Assembly: GCA_027186245.1 (NCBI GenBank)
Contig: CP114481.1
Coordinates: forward strand, 49,755,501-49,819,500
Length of the DNA stretch: 64,000 nt
Reading direction: 5' to 3'
From: Coriaria nepalensis
Lineage: Eukaryota; Streptophyta; Magnoliopsida; Cucurbitales; Coriariaceae
Below, in pieces: positions 36,201 through 49,175 of this stretch. The notes beneath the pieces were generated by a model. It was not told the DNA's origin, did not search any database, and saw nothing but the letters and a program-made list of their open reading frames with translations. A program made the translations under genes and the position numbers. The first letter of the stretch is position 1, and each line of letters opens with the position of its first letter.

Positions 36201-37300
36201 TCGTTTAACCTTAAAATCCTTTCAATCAGTCATTTTAAGTCAATAACTTATTTCAAAGCAATTCGAACGAATTCCATTTTTGCACTACAAACACAACTTT
36301 TGTGCATAACTTGCAAATGATCAATGCAAGGAAAGTGTGCATTCGTTTAAAATTAAAATCATTTCAGTGAGTCATTTCAAGTAAATAACTTATTTCAAAG
36401 CAAGTCGAACGAATTCTAGTTTTGCACTATAGACACAACTTTTGTGCATAACTTGCAAATGATCATTGCAAGGAAAGTGTGCATTCATTTAACCTTAAAA
36501 TCATTTCAATGAGTCATTTCAAGTCAATAAATTATTTCAAGGCAAATCGAACGAATTCTAGTTTTCCACTACAAACACAACTTTTGTGCATAACTGGCAA
36601 ATGATCATTGCAAGGAAAGTATGCATTCGTTCAAAATTAAAATCATTTCAATGAGTCATTTCAAGTCAGTAACTTATTTCAAAGCAAGTGGAACGAATTC
36701 TAGTTTTGCACTACAGACACAACGTTTGTGCATAACTTGCAAAAGATCATTGCAAGGAAAGTGTGCATTCGTTTAACCTTAAAATCATTTCAATGAGTCA
36801 TTTCAAGTCAATAACTAATTTCAAAGCAATTCGAACGAATTCTAGTTTTGGACTACAGACACAACTTTTGTGCATAACTTGCAAATGATCATCGCAAGGA
36901 AAGTGTGCATTCGTTTAACCTTAAAATCATTTCAATGAGTCATTTCAAGTCAATAACTAATTTCAAAGCAATTCGAACGAATTCTCTTTTTGCACTACAA
37001 AAACAAGTTTTGTGCATAACTTGCATATGATCATTCCAAGGAAAGTGTGCATTCATTTAACCTTAAAATCATTTCAATCAGTCATTTCAAGCAAATATCA
37101 TATTTCCAAGCAATTCGAACGAATTCTATTTTTGCACTACAAACACAACTTTTGTGCATAACTTGCAAATGATCATTGCAAAGAAAGTGTGCATTCGTTT
37201 AACCTTAAAATCATTTCAATGAGTCATTTCAAGTCAATAACTTTTTTCAAAGCAAGGCGAATAAATTCTAGTTTTGCACTACAGACACAACTTTTGTGCA
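33300..37300 (+). repeat. Long segmental duplication, copy 1
   Basis: This segment reappears at about 39.7-44.7 kb. Markers at 33,339 (AAATGGTCATCGCAAGAAAAG with CATTTCCATCC and GAATTGTATTTTTG) recur at 39,727, offset 6,388, which is 45 monomers minus two one-base deletions. Markers at 35,862 (CAGACAGAAG) and 36,541 (GGCAAATCG) recur at 43,243 and 43,922, offset 7,381, which is 52 monomers minus three. The rise by seven monomers shows the second copy gained extra units in the middle. Confidence 0.78.
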
Positions 37301-38330
37301 TAACTTGCAAATGATCATTGCAAGGAAAGTGTGCATTCGTTTAACTTTAAAATCATTTCAATCAGTCATTTTAAGTCAATAACTTATTTCAAAGCAATTC
37401 GAACGAATTCTATTTTTGCACTACAAATACAACTTTTGTGCATAACTTGCAAATGATCATTGCAAAGAAAGTGTGCATTCGTTTAACCTTAAAATCATTT
37501 CAATGAGTCATTTCAAGTCAATAACTTTTTTCAAAGCAAGTCGAATAAATTCTAGTTTTGCACTACAGATACAACTTTTGTGCATAACTTGCAAATGATC
37601 ATTGCAAGGAAAGTGTGCATTCTATTAACCTTAAAATCATTTCAATGAGTCATTTCCAGTCAATAACTTATTTCGAAGCAAGTCGAAAGAATTCTAGTTT
37701 TGCACAACAGACACAACTTTTGTGCATAACTTGCAAATGATCATTGCAAGGAAAGTGTGCATTCATTTAACCTTAAAATCATTTCAATTAGTCATTTCAA
37801 GTCAATCACACATTTCAAACCAATTCGATCGAATTTTATTTTTGCACTACCAACACAAGTTTTGTGCATAACTTGCAAATGATCATTCCAAGGAAAGTGT
37901 GCATTCGTTTAACCTTAAAATCAGTTCAATGAGTCATTTCAAGTCAATAACTAATTTCACAGCAATTCGAACGAATTCTAGTTTTGCACTACAGATACAA
38001 CTTTTGTGCATAACTTGCAAATGGTCATCGCAAGGAAAGTGTGCATTCGTTTAACCTTAAAATCATTTCAATATGTCATTTCAAGTCAATAACTAATTTC
38101 AAAGCAATTCGAACGAATTCTATTTTTGCACTACAAAAACAAGTTTTGTGCATTACTTGCAAATGATCATTCCAAGGAAAGTGTGCATTCATTTAACCTT
38201 AAAATCATTTCAATCAGTCATTTCAAGTAAATATCATATTTCCAAGCAATTCGAACGAATTCTATTTTTGCACTACAAACACAACTTTTCTGCAGAACTT
38301 GCAAATGATCATTGCAAGGAAAGTGTGCAT
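37050..38330 (+). repeat. 9-mer HOR, copy 1 (1,278 bp)
   Basis: Nine monomers recur 1,278 bp (9 x 142) downstream. Shared markers are ATATTTCCAAGC, AAGGCGAATAAATTC (37,254 and 38,532), CTATTAACC with TTTCCAGTC, AAGTCGAAAG (37,681 and 38,959), and CAATTCGATCGAATTTTATT with CTACCAACAC (37,821 and 39,099). Confidence 0.85.
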
Positions 38331-39610
38331 TCGTTTAACCTTAAAATCAGTTCAATCAGTCATTTCAAGTAAATATCATATTTCCAAGCAATTCGAACGA
38401 ATTCTATTTTTGCACTACAAACACAACTTTTGTGCATAACTTGCAAATGATCATTGCAAAGAAAGTGTGCACTCGTTTAACCTTAGAATCATTTCAATGA
38501 GTTATTTCAAGTCAATAACTTTTTTCAAAGCAAGGCGAATAAATTCTAGTTTTGCACTACAGACACAACTTTTGTGCATAACTTGCAAATGATCATTGCA
38601 AGGAAAGTGTGCATTCGTTTAACCTTAAAATCATTTCAATCAGTCATTTTAAGTCAATAACTTATTTCAAAGCAATTCGAACGAATTCTATTTTTGCACT
38701 ACAAATACAACTTTTGTGCATAACTTGCAAATGATCATTGCAAAGAAAGTGTGCATTCGTTTAACCATAAAATCATTTCAATGAGTGATTTCAAGTCAAT
38801 AACTTTTTTCAAAGCAAGTCGAATAAATTCTAGTTTTGCACTACAGATACAACTTTTGTGCATAACTTGCAAATGATCATTGCAAGGAAAGTGTGCATTC
38901 TATTAACCTTAAAATCATTTCAATGAGTCATTTCCAGTCAATAACTTATTTCGAAGCAAGTCGAAAGAATTCTAGTTTTGCACGACAGACACAACTTTTG
39001 TGCATAACTTGCAAATGATCGTTGCAAGGAAAGTGTGCATTCGTTTAACCTTAAAATCATTTCAATTAGTCATTTCAAGTCAATCACACATTTCAAACCA
39101 ATTCGATCGAATTTTATTTTTGCACTACCAACACAAGTTTTGTGCATAACTTGCAAATGATCATTCCAAGGAAAGTGTGCATTCGTTTAACCTTAAAATC
39201 AGTTCAATGAGTCATTTCAAGTCAATAACTAATTTCACAGCAATTCGAACGAATTCTAGTTTTGCACAACACATACAACTTTTGTGCATAACTTGCAAAT
39301 GGTCATCGCAAGGAAAGTGTGCATTCGTTTAACCTTAAAATCATTTCAATGTGTCATTTCAAGTCAATAACTAATTTCAAAGCAATTCGAACGAATTCTA
39401 TTTTTGCACTACAAAAACAAGTTTTTTGCATAACTTGCAAATGATCATTCCAAGGAAAGTGTGCATTCATTTAACCTTAAAATCATTCCAATCAGTCATT
39501 TCAAGTAAATATCATATTTCCAAGCAATTCGAACGAATTCTATTTTTGCACTACAAACACAACTTTTCTGCATAACTTGCAAATGATCATTGCAAGGAAA
39601 GTGTACATTC
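38331..39610 (+). repeat. 9-mer HOR, copy 2
   Basis: This second copy of the 9-mer keeps the order of subtypes with scattered differences (GCACGACAG versus GCACAACAG; TTTTTTGCATAAC versus TTTTGTGCATTAC near 39,425). After it the sequence joins the long segmental duplication that starts near 39.7 kb. Confidence 0.82.
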
Positions 39611-39699
39611 GTTTAACCTTAAAATCAGTTCAATGAGTCATTTCAAGTCAATAACTAATTTCAAAGCAATTCGAACGAATTCTAGTTTTGCACTACAGA

Positions 39700-42600
39700 T
39701 ACAACTTTTGTGCATAACTTGCAAATGGTCATCGCAAGAAAAGTGTGCATTCGTTTAACCTTAAAATCATTTCAATGTGTCATTTCCATCCAATAACTAA
39801 TTTCAAAGCAAGTCGAACGAATTGTATTTTTGCACTACAAAAACAAGTTTTGTGCATAACTTGCAAATGATCATTCCAAGGAAAGTGTACATTCATTTAA
39901 CCTTAAAATCATTTCAATGTGTCATTTCAAGTCAATAACTAATTTCAAAGCAATTCGAACGAATTCTATTTTCGCACTACAAAAACAAGTTTTGTGCATA
40001 ACTTGCAAACGATCATTCCAAGGAAAGTATGCATTCATTTAACCTTAAAATCATTTCAATCAGTCATTTCAAGTAAATATCATATTTCAAAGCAATTCGA
40101 ACGAATTCTATTTTTGCACTACAAACACAACTTTTGTGCATAACTTGCGAATGATCATTGCAAGGAAAGTGTGCATTCGTTTAACATTAAAATCATTTCA
40201 ATGAGTCATTTCAAGTCAATAACTTATTTCAAAGCAATTCGGACGAAATCTATTTTTGCACTACAAACACAAGTTTTGTGCATAACTTGCAAATGATCAT
40301 TGCAAGGAAAGTCTGCATTCATTTGACCTTAAAATCAGTTCAATCAGTCATTTCAAGTCAATAACTTATTTCGAAGCAATTCGAACGAATTCTATTTTTG
40401 CACTACAAACATAACTTTTGTGAATAACTTGCGAATAATCATTGCAAGGAAGTGTCCATTTGTTTAACCTCAAAATCATTTAAATGAGTCATTTCAAGTC
40501 AATAACTTCTTTCAAAGCAAGTCGAACGAATTGTATTTTTGCACTACAAAAACAAGTTTTGTGCATAACTTGCAAATGATCATTCCAAGGAAAGTGTACA
40601 TTCATTTAACCTTAAAATCATTTCAATCAGTCATTTCAAGTAAATATCATATTTCAAAGCAATTCGAACGAATTCTATTTTTGCACTACAAACACAACTT
40701 TTGTGCATAACTTGCGAATAATCATTGCAAGGAAGTGTCGATTCGGTTAACCTAAAAATCATTTAAATGAGTCATTTCAAGTCAATAACTTATTTCAAAG
40801 CAAGTCGAACGAATTCTAGTTTTGCACTACCAACAAAAGTTTTGTGCATAACATGCAAATGATCATTGCAAGGAAAGTGTGCATTTGTTTAACCTTAAAA
40901 TCATTTCAATGAGTCATTTCAGGTCAATAACATATTTCAGAGCAATTCGAACGAAGTCTATTTTTGCACTACAAACACAAGTTTTGTGCATAACTTGCAA
41001 ATGATCATTGCAAGGAAAGTGTGCATTCATTTGACCTTAAAATCATTTCAATCAGTCATTTCAAGTTAATATCATATTTCAAAGCAATTCGAACGAATTC
41101 TATTTTTGCACTACAAACACAACTTTTGTGAATAACTTGCGAATAATCATTGCAAGGAAGTGTCGATTTGTTTAACCTCAAAATCATTTAAATGAGTCAT
41201 TTCAAGCCAATAACTTATTTCAAAGCAAGTCGAACGAATTCTAGTTTTGCACTACCAACAAAAGTTTTGTGCATAACATGCAAATGATCATTGCAAGGAA
41301 AGTGTGCATTCGTTTAACCTTAAAATCATTTCAATGAGTCATTTCAAGTCAATAACATATTTCAGAGCAATTCGAACGAAGTCTATTTTTGCAGTACTAA
41401 CACAATTTTTGTGCATAACTTCCACATGATCATTGCAAGGAAAGTGTGCATTCTTTTAACCTTAATATCATTTCAATCAGTCATTTTAAGTCAATAACTT
41501 ATTTCAAAGCAATTCGAACGAATTCAATTTTTGCACTACAAACACAACTTTTGTGCATAACATGCAAATGATCAATGCAAGGAAAGTGTGCATTCGTTTA
41601 AAATTAAAATCATTTCAATGAGTCATTTCCAGTAAATAACTTATTTCAAAGCAAGTCGAACGAATTCTAGTTTTGCACTATAGACACAAGTTATGTGCAT
41701 AACTTGCAAATGATCATTGCAAGGAAAGTGTGCATTCGTTTAACCTTAAAATCATTTCAATGAGTCATTTCAAGTCAATAACTAATTTCAAAGCAATTCG
41801 AACGAATTCTAGTTTTGCACTACAGACACAACTTTTGTGCATAACTTGCAAATGATCATCGCAAGGAAAGTGTGCATTCGTTTAACCTTAAAATCATTTC
41901 AATCAGTCATTTCAAGTCAATAACTAATTTCAAAGCAATTCGAACGAATTCTATTTTTGCACTACAAACACAACTTTTGTGCATAACATGCAAATGATCA
42001 ATGCAAGGAAAGTGTGCATTCGTTTAAAATTAAAATCATTTCAATGAGTCATTTCAAGTCAATATCATATTTCAAAGCAATTCGAACGAATTCTGTTTTT
42101 GCACTACAAACACAACTTTTGTGAATAACTTGCAAATAATCATTGCAAGGAAAGCGTCCATTTGTTTAACCTTAAAATCATTTAAATGAGTCATTTCGAG
42201 TCAATAACTTATTTCAAAGCAAGTCGAACGAATTCTAGTTTTGCACTACAAACAAAAGTTTTGTGCATAACTTGCAAATGATCAATGCATGGAAAGTGTC
42301 CATTCGATTAACCTTAAAATCATTTAAATGAGTCATTTCAAGTCAATAACTTATTTCAAAGCAAGTCGAACGAATTCTAGTTTTGCACTACCAACAAAAG
42401 TTTTGTGCATAACACGCAAATGATCATTGTAAGGAAAGTGTGCATTCTTTTAACCTGAAAATCATTTCAATGAGTCATTACAAGTCAATAACTTATTTCA
42501 AAGCAAGTCGAACGAATTTTATTTTTGCACTACAAACACAACTTTTGTGCATAACTTGCAAATGATCATTGCAAGGAAAGTGTGCATTCGTTTAACAATA

Positions 42601-44700
42601 AAATCATTTCAATGAGTCATTTCAAGTCAGTAACTAATTTCAAAGCAATTCGAACGAATTCTAGTTTTGCACTACAGACACAACTTTTGTGCATAACTTG
42701 CAAATGATCATCGCAAGGAAAGTGTGCATTCGTTTAACCTTAAAATCATTTCGATGAGTCATTTCAAGTCAATAATTAATTTCAAAGCAATTCGAATAAA
42801 TTCTATTTTTGCACTACAAAAACAAGTTTTGTGCATAACTTGCAAATGATCATTCCAAGGAAAGTGTGCATTCATTTAACCTTAAAATCATTTCAATCAG
42901 TCATTTCAAGTAAATATCATATTTCAAAGCAATTCGAACGAATTCTATTTTTGCACAACAAACACAAGTTTTGTGCATAACTTGTAAATGATCATCGCAA
43001 GGAAAGTGTGCATTCGTTTAACCTTAAAATCATTTCAATGAGTCATTTCAAGTCAATAACTTATTTCAAAGCAATTCGGACGAAATCTATTTTTGCACTA
43101 CAAACACAAGTTTTGTGCATAACTTGCAAATGATCATTGCAAGGAAAGTGTGCATTCATTTGACCTTAAAATCAGTTCAATCAGTCATTTCAAGTCAATA
43201 ACTTATTTCAAAGCAATTCGAACGAATTCTATTTTTGCACTACAGACAGAAGTTTTGTGCATAACTTGCAAATGTTCAAAGCAAGGAAAGTGTGTATTCG
43301 TTTAAAATTAAAATCATTTCAATGAGTCATTTCAAGTAAATAACTTATTTCAAAGCAAGTCGAACGAATTCTAGTTTTGCACTACAGACACAACTTTTGT
43401 GCATAACTTGCGAATGATCATTGCAAGGAAAGTGTGCATTCGTTTAACCTTAAAATCATTTCAATGAGTCATGTCAGGTCAATAACATATTTCAAAGCAA
43501 TTCGAGCGAAGTCTATTTTTGCACTACAAACACAAGTTTTGTGCATAACTTCGACATGATCATTGCAAGGAAAGTGTGCATTTGTTTAACCTTAAAATCC
43601 TTTCAATCAGTCATTTTAAGTCAATAACTTATTTCAAAGCAATTCGAACGAATTCCATTTTTGCACTACAAACACAACTTTTGTGCATAACTTGCAAATG
43701 ATCAATGCAAGGAAAGTGTGCATTCGTTTAAAATTAAAATCATTTCAGTGAGTCATTTCAAGTAAATAACTTATTTCAAAGCAAGTCGAACGAATTCTAG
43801 TTTTGCACTATAGACACAACTTTTGTGCATAACTTGCAAATGATCATTGCAAGGAAAGTGTGCATTCATTTAACCTTAAAATCATTTCAATGAGTCATTT
43901 CAAGTCAATAAATTATTTCAAGGCAAATCGAACGAATTCTAGTTTTCCACTACAAACACAACTTTTGTGCATAACTGGCAAATGATCATTGCAAGGAAAG
44001 TATGCATTCGTTCAAAATTAAAATCATTTCAATGAGTCATTTCAAGTCAGTAACTTATTTCAAAGCAAGTAGAATGAATTCTAGTTTTGCACTACAGACA
44101 CAACGTTTGTGCAGAACTTGCAAAAGATCATTGCAAGGAAAGTGTGCATTCGTTTAACCTTAAAATCATTTCAATGAGTCATTTCAAGTCAATAACTAAT
44201 TTCAAAGCAATTCGAACGAATTCTAGTTTTGGACTACAGACACAACTTTTGTGCATAACTTGCAAATGATCATCGCAAGGAAAGTGTGCATTCGTTTAAC
44301 CTTAAAATCATTTCAATGAGTCATTTCAAGTCAATAACTAATTTCAAAGCAATTCGAACGAATTCTCCTTTTGCACTACAAAAACAAGTTTTGTGCATAA
44401 CTTGCATATGATCATTCCAAGGAAAGTGTGCATTCATTTAACCTTAAAATCATTTCAATCAGTCATTTCAAGTAAATATCATATTTCCAAGCAATTCGAA
44501 CGAATTCTATTTTTGCACTACAAACAAAACTTTTGTGCATAACTTGCAAATGATCATTGCAAAGAAAGTGTGCATTCGTTTAACCTTAAAATCATTTCAA
44601 TGAGTCATTTCAAGTCAATAACTTTTTTCAAAGCAAGGCGAATAAATTCTAGTTTTGCACTACAGACACAACTTTTGTGCATAACTTGCAAATGATCATT
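39700..44700 (+). repeat. Long segmental duplication, copy 2
   Basis: This is the downstream counterpart of 33.3-37.3 kb with about seven added monomers, mostly around 40.4-41.2 kb. There the sequence alternates between GAATTGTATTTTT and GTGTCGATT/GTGTCCATT units. Three one-base deletions of the same kind (GGAAGTGTC for GGAAAGTGTC) lie at 40,449, 40,736 and 41,158. The last 1.4 kb closely match 35.9-37.3 kb. Confidence 0.75.
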
Positions 44701-45798
44701 GCAAGGAAAGTGTGCATTCTATTAACCTTAAAATCATTTCAATGAGTCATTTCCAGTCAATAACTTATTTCGAAGCAAGTCGAAAGAATTCTAGTTTTGC
44801 ACAACAGACACAACTTATGTGCATAACTTGCAAATGATCATTGCAAGGAAAGTGTGCATTCGTTTAACCTTAAAATCATTTCAATGAGTCATTTCAAGTC
44901 AATAACGTTTTTCAAAGCAAGTCGAATGAATTCTAGATTTGCACTACAGACACAACTTTTGTGCATAACTTGCAAATGATCATTGCAAGGAAAGTGTGCA
45001 TTCGTTTAACCTTAAAATCATTTCAATGAGTCATTTCCAGTCAATAACTTATTTCGAAGCAAGTCGAAAGAATTCTAGTTTTGCACAACAGACACAACTT
45101 TTGTGCATAACTTGCAAATGATCATTGCAAGGAAAGTGTGCATTCGTTTAACCTTAAAATTATTTCAATTAGTCATTTCAAGTCAATCACTAATTTCAAA
45201 CCAATTCGAACGAATTTTATTTTTGCACTACAAACACAAGTTTTGTGCATAACTTGCAAATGATCATTGCAAGGAAAGTGTGCATTCGTTTAACCTTAAA
45301 ATCATATCTATAAGTCATTTCAAGTCAATAACTAATTTCAAAGCAATTCGAACGAATTCTCTTTTTGCACTACAAAAACAAGTTTTGTGCATAACTTGCA
45401 AATGATCATTCCAAGGAAAGTGTGCATTCATTTAACCTTAAAATCATTTCAATCAGTCATTCCAAGTAAATATCATATTTCAAAGCAATTCGAACGAATT
45501 CTATTTTTGCACTACAAACACAAGTTTTGTGCATAACTTGTAAATGATCATCGCAAGGAAAGTGTGCATTCGTTTAACCTTAAAATCATTTCAAGGAGTC
45601 ATTTCAAGTCAATAACTTATTTCAAAGCAATTCGGACGAAATCTATTTTTGCACTACAAACACAAGTTTTGTGCATAACTTGCAAATGATCATTGCAAGG
45701 AAAGTGTGCATTCATTTGACCTTAAAATCAGTTCAATCAGTCATTTCAAGTCAATAACTTATTTCAAAGCAATTCGAACGAATTCTATTTTTGCACTA
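43243..45798 (+). repeat. 18-mer HOR unit (2,556 bp), copy 1
   Basis: CAGACAGAAG at 43,243 and 45,799, and GGCAAATCG at 43,922 and 46,478, give an exact 2,556-bp offset (18 x 142). The monomer pair at 44,087-44,269 and its partner at 46,643-46,825 read the same, including the rare ACACAACGTTTGTGCAGAAC. The unit also holds CATGTCAGGTC, ACTTCGACATG, AATCCTTTCAATC and CTGGCAAATG monomers. Confidence 0.87.
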
Positions 45799-48700
45799 CA
45801 GACAGAAGTTTTGTGCATAACTTGCAAATGTTCAATGCAAGGAAAGTGTGTATTCGTTTAAAATTAAAATCATTTCAATGAGTCATTTCAAGTAAATAAC
45901 TTATTTCAAAGCAAGTCGAACGAATTCTAGTTTTGCACTACAGACACAACTTTTGTGCATAACTTGCGAATGATCATTGCAAGGAAAGTGTGCATTCGTT
46001 TAACCTTAAAATCATTTCAATGAGTCATGTCAGGTCAATAACATATTTCAAAGCAATTCGAACGAAGTCTATTTTTGCACTACAAACACAAGTTTTGTGC
46101 ATAACTTCGACATGATCATTGCAAGGAAAGTGTGCATTTGTTTAACCTTAAAATCCTTTCAATCAGTCATTTTAAGTCAATAACTTATTTCAAAGCAATT
46201 CGAACGAATTCCATTTTTGCACTACAAACACAACTTTTGTGCATAACTTGCAAATGATCAATGCAAGGAAAGTGTGCATTCGTTTAAAATTAAAATCATT
46301 TCAGTGAGTCATTTCAAGTAAATAACTTATTTCAAAGCAAGTCGAACGAATTCTAGTTTTGCACTATAGACACAACTTTTGTGCATAACTTGCAAATGAT
46401 CATTGCAAGGAAAGTGTGCATTCATTTAACCTTAAAATCATTTCAATGAGTCATTTCAAGTCAATAAATTATTTCAAGGCAAATCGAACGAATTCTAGTT
46501 TTCCACTACAAACACAACTTTTGTGCATAACTGGCAAATGATCATTGCAAGGAAAGTATGCATTCGTTCAAAATTAAAATCATTTCAATGAGTCATTTCA
46601 AGTCAGTAACTTATTTCAAAGCAAGTAGAATGAATTCTAGTTTTGCACTACAGACACAACGTTTGTGCAGAACTTGCAAAAGATCATTGCAAGGAAAGTG
46701 TGCATTCGTTTAACCTTAAAATCATTTCAATGAGTCATTTCAAGTCAATAACTAATTTCAAAGCAATTCGAACGAATTCTAGTTTTGGACTACAGACACA
46801 ACTTTTGTGCATAACTTGCAAATGATCATCGCAAGGAAAGTGTGCATTCGTTTAACCTTAAAATCATTTCAATGAGTCATTTCAAGTCAATAACTAATTT
46901 CAAAGCAATTCGAACGAATTCTCCTTTTGCACTACAAAAAAAAGTTTTGTGCATAACTTGCATATGATCATTCCAAGGAAAGTGTGCATTCATTTAACCT
47001 TAAAATCATTTCAATCAGTCATTACAAGTAAATATCATATTTCCAAGCAATTCGAACGAATTCTATTTTTGCACTACAAAAACAAGTTTTGTGCATAACT
47101 TGCAAATGATCATCGCAAGGAAAGTGTGCATTCGTTTAACCTTAAAATCATTTCAATGAGTCATTTCAAGTCAATAACTAATTTCAAAGCAATTCGAACG
47201 AATTCTCCTTTTGCACTACAAAAACCAGTTTTGTGCATAACTTGCATATGATCATTCCAAGGAAAGTGTGCATTCATTTAACCTTAAAATCATTTCAATC
47301 AGTCATTTCAAGTAAATATCATATTTCCAAGCAATGCGAACGAATTCTATTTTTGCACTACAAACACAACTTTTGTGCATAACTTGCAAATGATCATTGC
47401 AAAGAAAGTGTGCATTCGTTTAACCTTAAAATCATTTCAATGAGTCATTTCAAGTCAATAACTTTTTTCAAAGCAAGGCGAATAAATTCTAGTTTTGCAC
47501 TACAGACACAACTTTTGTGCATAACTTGCAAATGATCATTGCAAGGAAAGTGTGCATTCTATTAACCTTAAAATCATTTCAATGAGTCATTTCCAGTCAA
47601 TAACTTATTTCGAAGCAAGTCGAAAGAATTCTAGTTTTGCACAACAGACACAACTTTTGTGCATAACTTGCAAATGATCATTGCAAGGAAAGTGTGCATT
47701 CTATTAACCTTAAAATCATTTCAATGAGTCATTTCCAGTCAATAACTTATTTCGAAGCAAGTCGAAAGAATTCTAGTTTTGCACAACAGACACAACTTTT
47801 GTGCATAACTTGCAAATGATCATTGCAAGGAAAGTGTGCATTCGTTTAACCTTAAAATCAGTTCAATAAGTCATTTCAAGTCAATAACTAATTTCAAAGC
47901 AATTCGAACGAATTCTAGTTTTGCACTACAGATACCACTTTTATGCATAACTTGCAAATGGTCATCGCAAGGAAAGTGTGCATTCGTTTAACCTTAAAAT
48001 CATTTCAATGTGTCATTTCAAGTCAATAACTAATTTCAAAGCAATTCGAACGAATCCTATTTTTGCACTACAAAAACAAGTTTTGTGCATAACTGGCAAA
48101 TGATCATTCCAAGGAAAGTGTGCATTCATTTAACCTTAAAATCATTTCAATCAGTCATTTCAGGTAAATATCATATTTCCAAGCAATTCGAACGAATTCT
48201 AGTTTTGCACTACAGATACAACTTTTGTGCATAACTTGCAAATGGTCATCGCGAGGAAAGTGTGCATTCGTTTAACCTTAAAATCATTTCAATGTGTCAT
48301 TTCAATCCAATAACTAATTTCAAAGCAATTCGAACGAATTCAATTTTTGCACTACAAAAACAAGTTTTGTGCATAACTTGCAAATGATCATTCCAAGGAA
48401 AGTGTACATTCATTTAACCTTAAAATCATTTCAATCAGTCATTTCAAGTAAATATCATATTCTAAAGCAATTCGAACGAATTCTATTTTTGCACTACAAA
48501 CACAACTTTTGTGCACAACTTGCAAATGGTCATCGCAAGGAAAGTGTGCATTCGTTTAACCTTAAAATCATTTCAATGTGTCATTTCAAGTCAATAACTA
48601 ATTTCAAAGCAATTCGAACGAATTCTATTTTTGCACTACAAAAACAAGTTTTGTGCATAACTTGCAAACGATCATTCCAAGGAAAGTGTGCATTCATTTA

Positions 48701-49175
48701 ACCTTAAAATCATTTCAATGAGTCATTTCAAGTCAATAACTTATTTCAAAGCAATTCGGACGAAATCTATTTTTGCACTACAAACACAGGTTTTGTGCAT
48801 AACTTCCACATGATCATTGCAAGGAAAGTGTGCATTCGTTTAACCTTAAAATCCTTTCAATCAGTCATTTTAAGTCAATAACTTATTTCAAAGCAATTCG
48901 AACGAATTCCATTTTTGCACTACAAACACAACTTTTATGCATAACTTGCAAATGATCAATGCAAGGAAAGTGTGCATTCGTTTAAAATTAAAATCATTTC
49001 AGTGAGTCATTTCAAGTAAATAACTTATTTCAAAGCAAGTCGAACGAATTCTAGTTTTGCACTATAGACACAACTTTTGTGCATAACTTGCAAATGATCA
49101 TTGCAAGGAAAGTGTGCATTCATTTAACCTTAAAATCATTTCAATGAGTCATTTCAAGTCAATAAATTATTTCAA
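45799..49175 (+). repeat. HOR unit, copy 2 (first part 18-mer spaced, then 19-mer spacing)
   Basis: The first 1.1 kb repeats 43,243-44,400. The landmark GGCAAATCG then recurs at 49,176, which is 2,698 bp or 19 monomers from 46,478. Private duplications occur within: GAATTCTCCTTTTGC appears at about 46,918 and 47,210, and two consecutive CTATTAACC/TTTCCAGTC monomers at about 47,560 and 47,700. The spacing difference of 18 versus 19 shows monomer gain between copies. Confidence 0.8.

Noticed and set aside
48369..48701. 110-residue open frame, the longest in the window, as a coding sequence
   Set aside because: It opens with GTG and is made of the same repeat-derived peptide in successive phases. 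Chance absence of a stop in slightly divergent monomers explains it.
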